DNA of 64,000 bases, from NCBI RefSeq assembly GCF_900111245.1, contig NZ_FOGO01000014.1, positions 141,817-205,816 of the forward strand, in the 5' to 3' direction. The notes below the pieces were generated by a model. It was not told the DNA's origin. It was given only the letters and a program-made list of their open reading frames with translations, and did no database searches. The stretch comes from Streptomyces qinglanensis. Lineage in GTDB: Bacteria > Actinomycetota > Actinomycetes > Streptomycetales > Streptomycetaceae. Positions 61,173 through 64,000 of the stretch are shown piece after piece. How positions within the stretch are numbered: position 1 is the first letter of the stretch; each line of letters opens with the position of its first letter. The position numbers and the translations under genes were made by a program.

Positions 61173-61961
61173 ATGGCTGCACTGTCCTCCGGAGTTCTCG
61201 GGGCGCTCGACCCGACCAGTGATCGCGCCGTCTTCCGGCAGATCGCCGACCAGGTCCGGGAGGCTATCGACAAGGGGCGCTTCAAGGAGGGTGCCAAGCT
61301 GCCGTCCGAGGCGGAGCTGGTCGAGCACTTCGGGGTCTCCCGGATGACCGTGCGCAACGCGCTCTCGATCCTCCAGAGCGAGGGTCTGGTCTCCTCCGAG
61401 CACGGGAAAGGCGTCTTCGTGCGACCACGGCCCCCGGTCAGGCGTCTGGCCTCGGACCGGTTCGCACGTCGGCATCGTGATCAGGGCAAGTCGGCCTTCA
61501 CCGTCGAAGCGGAAGCCGCGGGAAGCAAGCCCGAGGTGGACAGCCTGGAGGTACGGGAGGAGAAGCCGGCACCGGACATCTCCGCGCGCCTGGGCTCGCC
61601 GCGCAAGGTCCTCGCCCGGCGGCGCCGCTATCTCCTCGACGGACGGCCGGTCGAGTTCGCCGTCTCGTATCTGCCGCTGGATCTGGCGCGCGGGACGCAG
61701 ATCGCCGAACCCAACCCCGGGCCCGGCGGCATCTACGCCCGGCTGGAAGAGCTGGGGCACCGCCTGGACCACTTCGACGAAGAGGTCCGCGCCCGGATGC
61801 CCTCCCCGGCCGAGGTCAAGATGCTCCGCCTCTCCTCCGGCGTCCCCGTGATCAGCCTGATCCGCACCGCCTACGACACCGAGGGACGCGCGGTCGAGGT
61901 CTGCGACACCGTCATGGCCGCCGACGCCTACGTCCTCGCCTACCAACTCCCCGCCAACTAG
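61173..61961 (+). CDS. GntR-family regulator with UTRA domain (KorSA-like)
   Basis: 262 residues from ATG 61173 with AAGGAG nine bases upstream. Winged HTH at about 20-85 (LPSEAELVEHFGVSRMTVRNALSILQSEGL), then a UTRA ligand domain (about 100-255). In pSAM2 the GntR protein KorSA represses replication and transfer; its position here between the Nudix and Tra genes and the palindromes at 60596, 62028 and 62107 fit that role. Confidence 0.9.
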   Translation: MAALSSGVLGALDPTSDRAVFRQIADQVREAIDKGRFKEGAKLPSEAELVEHFGVSRMTVRNALSILQSEGLVSSEHGKGVFVRPRPPVRRLASDRFARRHRDQGKSAFTVEAEAAGSKPEVDSLEVREEKPAPDISARLGSPRKVLARRRRYLLDGRPVEFAVSYLPLDLARGTQIAEPNPGPGGIYARLEELGHRLDHFDEEVRARMPSPAEVKMLRLSSGVPVISLIRTAYDTEGRAVEVCDTVMAADAYVLAYQLPAN

Positions 61962-62005
61962 GGCATGTCGGGCCCGTGACGGCGGCGCTGGGTCGTTTCT
62001 CGCGG

Positions 62006-62043
62006 ACTCGTACACACCGAGAGGCATACTCGTATAGACGAGT
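62006..62043. promoter_or_regulatory. Two KorSA-like operators, ACTCGTACACACCGAG and ACTCGTATAGACGAGT
   Basis: The second (62028-62043) is a perfect six-base-arm palindrome. Both lie upstream of the transfer genes beginning at 62163. Confidence 0.6.
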
Positions 62044-62106
62044 GGGCAAGACGTGTGGCAGAGTATCCGCATCCCGACAAGCACGTCCGGGGCGAACCAT
62101 CCGAGA

Positions 62107-62122
62107 GCTTGTCTAGACGACT
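62107..62122. promoter_or_regulatory. KorSA-like operator GCTTGTCTAGACGACT
   Basis: Shares the TCTAGA centre and TTGT/ACGA arms with the other sites. Forty bases before the TTG start of the next gene. Confidence 0.5.
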
Positions 62123-62162
62123 AGCTCTCACCGCTCCGGCGTACGGACAAGGAGAAACGGCC

Positions 62163-62513
62163 TTGCGCACCATTCGAGTTGAGACCACTTCCGCAACCAT
62201 CCTCCTGACCGAGGCTCCCGCGCCCAAGGTCCGCGACCGGCAGACCGGGGAAGTCGCCAAGGACGCGGTGAGCGGCGAGACGCTGATGAAGGTCGGCGTC
62301 GTCTACATCGATGAGGGCGAGTCCTCGCTGATCCACGTCACCGTTCCCGAGAGCGGTGTGACGGACGGGCTCGCCCTCGGCGCCCCCGTGTCGTTGCCGG
62401 GTCTGGTGGCTCGGCCGTGGGACTCGGTGTTCAACGGGCAGCAGCGCCACGGCATCGCCTACCGCGCCGCCGCCGTCGCTCCCGGTGCCGTTCCGGCGGG
62501 CGTGGGGGCCTGA
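62163..62513 (+). CDS. Small conserved AICE protein
   Basis: 116 residues from TTG 62163, with AAGGAG eight bases upstream; the frame is open to 62055 but the operators lie there. The protein is beta-rich (LRTIRVETTSATILLTEAP, VGVVYIDEGESSLIHVTVPE) and soluble. A gene of this size usually sits between the GntR and traSA genes of these elements; its function is unknown. Start of the transfer operon. Confidence 0.8.
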   Translation: MRTIRVETTSATILLTEAPAPKVRDRQTGEVAKDAVSGETLMKVGVVYIDEGESSLIHVTVPESGVTDGLALGAPVSLPGLVARPWDSVFNGQQRHGIAYRAAAVAPGAVPAGVGA

Positions 62514-62515
62514 CC

Positions 62516-63862
62516 GTGTCCGAGCTGATGACGCTGATGGAGGTAGGCGGCCCCGCGGCCGGTCTGGGTGCCGGTGCCGCCTACCTCCGGGCCCGGCACC
62601 CTGCCGCCTACTGGTCGGCGGTCGGCATGCCTGCCTCCGCTTTGCGCCTGGTGGGCTCGTACGGGTCGGTCATGGATTCGTGCGGGCTGACCGTGCCGCC
62701 GTCCCGTCTGCGGGCGCTGGCTGTGCGGGCTGCGACTCGTCGTGAGGTGCGGCCGGTGCCGCCTCGTCGGGGGATGCTGCGGCCGACCTCGACCGGCCTG
62801 CGGATACGTCTGCGGCTCGCTCCGGGGCAGGAGCCCGCCGACGTGGCTGCCTCTGCTGAGCGGCTGCGGCATGCCTGGGGTGTGCATGGCGTCTACGTCG
62901 AGCCGGTCAAGCCCGGTGTGGTCGAACTGCGCCTGGTCGGCTTCGACGTGCTGCGGCGGGTACGGATGCCGCGCAAGGCGGGTGGCGGGTTCCTGCGGGT
63001 GCCGGTGGCGCTGCGGGAGGACGCAACCGCCTTCGTCCGCGACTACCGCGCCATCCCGCATGAGCTGGTGCTGGGGGCCACGCTGTCGGGCAAGTCGATG
63101 TACCTGCGACACCTGGTAGCTGGGCTCGCTGAACAGCGGGTCGCGCTGGCCGGCATCGACTGCAAGCGGGGCGTGGAACTGGCTCCGTTCGCGCCTCGGC
63201 TCTCGGCGCTGGCGACCGAACCGGCTGAGGCTGCCGAGCTGCTGCCCGTACTCGTCCGGGAGATGGAGGACCGCTACGACCTCATCCGTGCCCGGCAGGG
63301 GATCGCCCCGTCCACGCCGGATGAGGAGATCACCTCGGATGTGTGGGGCCTGCCCGAGAGCGAACGGCCGGTGCCGATCGTGCTGTTCGTCGACGAGGTC
63401 GCCGAACTCTTCCTCGTCGCCTCTCGCAAGGATGAGGAACGGCGGGATGAGATGGTCACCCAGCTCATCCGGCTGGCCCAGCTCGGGCGGGCTGCGGGGA
63501 TCTACCTGGAGGTGTGCGGGCAGCGCTTCGGGGCCGAGCTGGGCAAGGGCGCCACCATGCTCCGCGCCCAGCTCTCCGGGCGGGTCTGCCACCGGGTGAA
63601 CGATGAGCCCTCGGCAAAGATGGCGCTGGGCGATATCGCCCCCGAGGCGGTGGGAGCTGCCTGCACCATCGCCCCCGAACGCCCCGGCCTCGCGGTCGTG
63701 GGTGACACGTCCGGCGGCTGGTCGCGCATCCGCACCCCGTACCTGTCCCTGGCCGACGCTGCCGCCGCGTGTGAGCGGACCGCGCACCTGGTGCCCGACC
63801 TGCCCGCGCTCAAGCCGTTCCAGCCTGCCTCGCTGACCAAGCCCCGGCCCGCCACCGCCTGA
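62516..63862 (+). CDS. TraSA-type FtsK/SpoIIIE DNA translocase
   Basis: 448 residues from GTG 62516, two bases after the previous stop. Walker A GATLSGKS (about 185-192), Walker B IVLFVDEVAEL (about 287-297) and LIRLAQLGRAAGIYLEVCGQRF complete the FtsK motor core. In AICEs this single protein moves double-stranded DNA to the recipient in mycelial conjugation. There are no strong membrane helices at the N-terminus apart from a short hydrophobic stretch near 12-25. Confidence 0.92.
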   Translation: MSELMTLMEVGGPAAGLGAGAAYLRARHPAAYWSAVGMPASALRLVGSYGSVMDSCGLTVPPSRLRALAVRAATRREVRPVPPRRGMLRPTSTGLRIRLRLAPGQEPADVAASAERLRHAWGVHGVYVEPVKPGVVELRLVGFDVLRRVRMPRKAGGGFLRVPVALREDATAFVRDYRAIPHELVLGATLSGKSMYLRHLVAGLAEQRVALAGIDCKRGVELAPFAPRLSALATEPAEAAELLPVLVREMEDRYDLIRARQGIAPSTPDEEITSDVWGLPESERPVPIVLFVDEVAELFLVASRKDEERRDEMVTQLIRLAQLGRAAGIYLEVCGQRFGAELGKGATMLRAQLSGRVCHRVNDEPSAKMALGDIAPEAVGAACTIAPERPGLAVVGDTSGGWSRIRTPYLSLADAAAACERTAHLVPDLPALKPFQPASLTKPRPATA

Positions 63863-63946
63863 CCCGATCCCCAATCCGGCCGGCGCGACCGCCCTCGCGC
63901 CACCTCCCTACCCCTCCCATGCCGAAAACAGGAAGGAGGTGCCCCG

Positions 63947-64000
63947 ATGCGCGCCCACCTCGCCCGGGTCGATGCCGTGCTCGTGCAGGCGGTCATCGCT
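63947..64000 (+). CDS. Start of a DUF2637-like gene, cut by the right edge
   Basis: ATG 63947 has GGAAGGAGG eight bases upstream. Only 18 codons are visible (MRAHLARVDAVLVQAVIA). A DUF2637 membrane protein with a similar start commonly follows traSA in these elements. The identification rests on context and a short match. Confidence 0.6.
   Translation, partial: MRAHLARVDAVLVQAVIA

Larger units (their letters stand above)
56067..64000. mobile_element. Actinomycete integrative and conjugative element (pSAM2-like), left part
   Basis: Bounded on the left by the tRNA-Arg fragment and open at the window's right edge. It contains cargo (56.2-61.1 kb), a KorSA-like GntR regulator, a small conserved gene, a TraSA translocase and the start of a DUF2637-like gene, the standard AICE order. 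The rep, xis, int and intact tRNA are expected beyond 64 kb. Confidence 0.8.

Overview
The window is high-GC actinobacterial DNA of Streptomyces type. Its GC3-rich reading frames, conservon operon, fused FO synthase, xre-DUF397 pair, ECF41 sigma factor and pSAM2-type integrative element all point that way. It reads as chromosome up to about 56.07 kb. From there to the right edge it is the left part of an integrated actinomycete conjugative element (AICE).

Region 1 (0-19.7 kb) holds catabolic-looking genes: a thiolase cut by the left edge, an acyl-CoA ligase, an amidohydrolase, three luciferase-like (LLM) oxidoreductases and a D-aminoacylase-type amidohydrolase. Four promoters here share a 15-bp palindrome, CTGACGnnnCGTCAG, which suggests one regulon whose regulator lies outside the window. 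Two other modules interrupt it. One is an AfsR-like SARP regulator followed by two small genes whose products share a TENNH motif (an AfsS-like repeat peptide and a secreted peptide), with three 11-bp direct repeats in front. The other is a complete conservon, cvnA-B-C-D plus two P450 genes. The F420 cofactor gene fbiC at 19.8 kb fits the LLM enzymes.

Region 2 (22-54 kb) is mixed chromosomal content: ADP-ribosylglycohydrolase, PhzF/LysR divergent pair, DUF397/XRE pair, GPP34 protein, a D-Ala-D-Ala carboxypeptidase with a very long disordered N-terminus, a polytopic membrane protein, glyoxalase-fold proteins, TetR genes with visible operators, an FAD monooxygenase, a flavoprotein/XRE pair, an ECF41 sigma factor with its oxidoreductase and a matching promoter, and hsp18/rheA around a perfect RheA operator. 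At 51.2-54.1 kb an operon encodes a WXG-type protein with a predicted papain-like Cys-His-Asn domain, followed by a lipoprotein resembling chagasin-type cysteine-protease inhibitors: a candidate toxin/immunity pair.

Region 3 (54-56 kb) has a membrane-anchored protein of unknown function, a decayed kinase fragment and a strong hairpin terminator. A 3' half of tRNA-Arg(CCU) at 56067-56110 marks the element's left attachment site.

Region 4 (56.1-64 kb, open to the right) is the AICE. It carries a Nudix hydrolase, a KorSA-like GntR regulator with several ACTCGT-type operators, a small conserved protein, a TraSA/FtsK translocase and the start of a DUF2637-like gene. Its left cargo is a conspicuously lower-GC island with a ThsB-like TIR protein, a HIT protein overlapping it by four bases, and a convergent three-helix membrane protein. 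It is followed by a 109-nt compound hairpin. This island is the best candidate here for an undescribed, possibly anti-phage, system. No function has been demonstrated for any of it.
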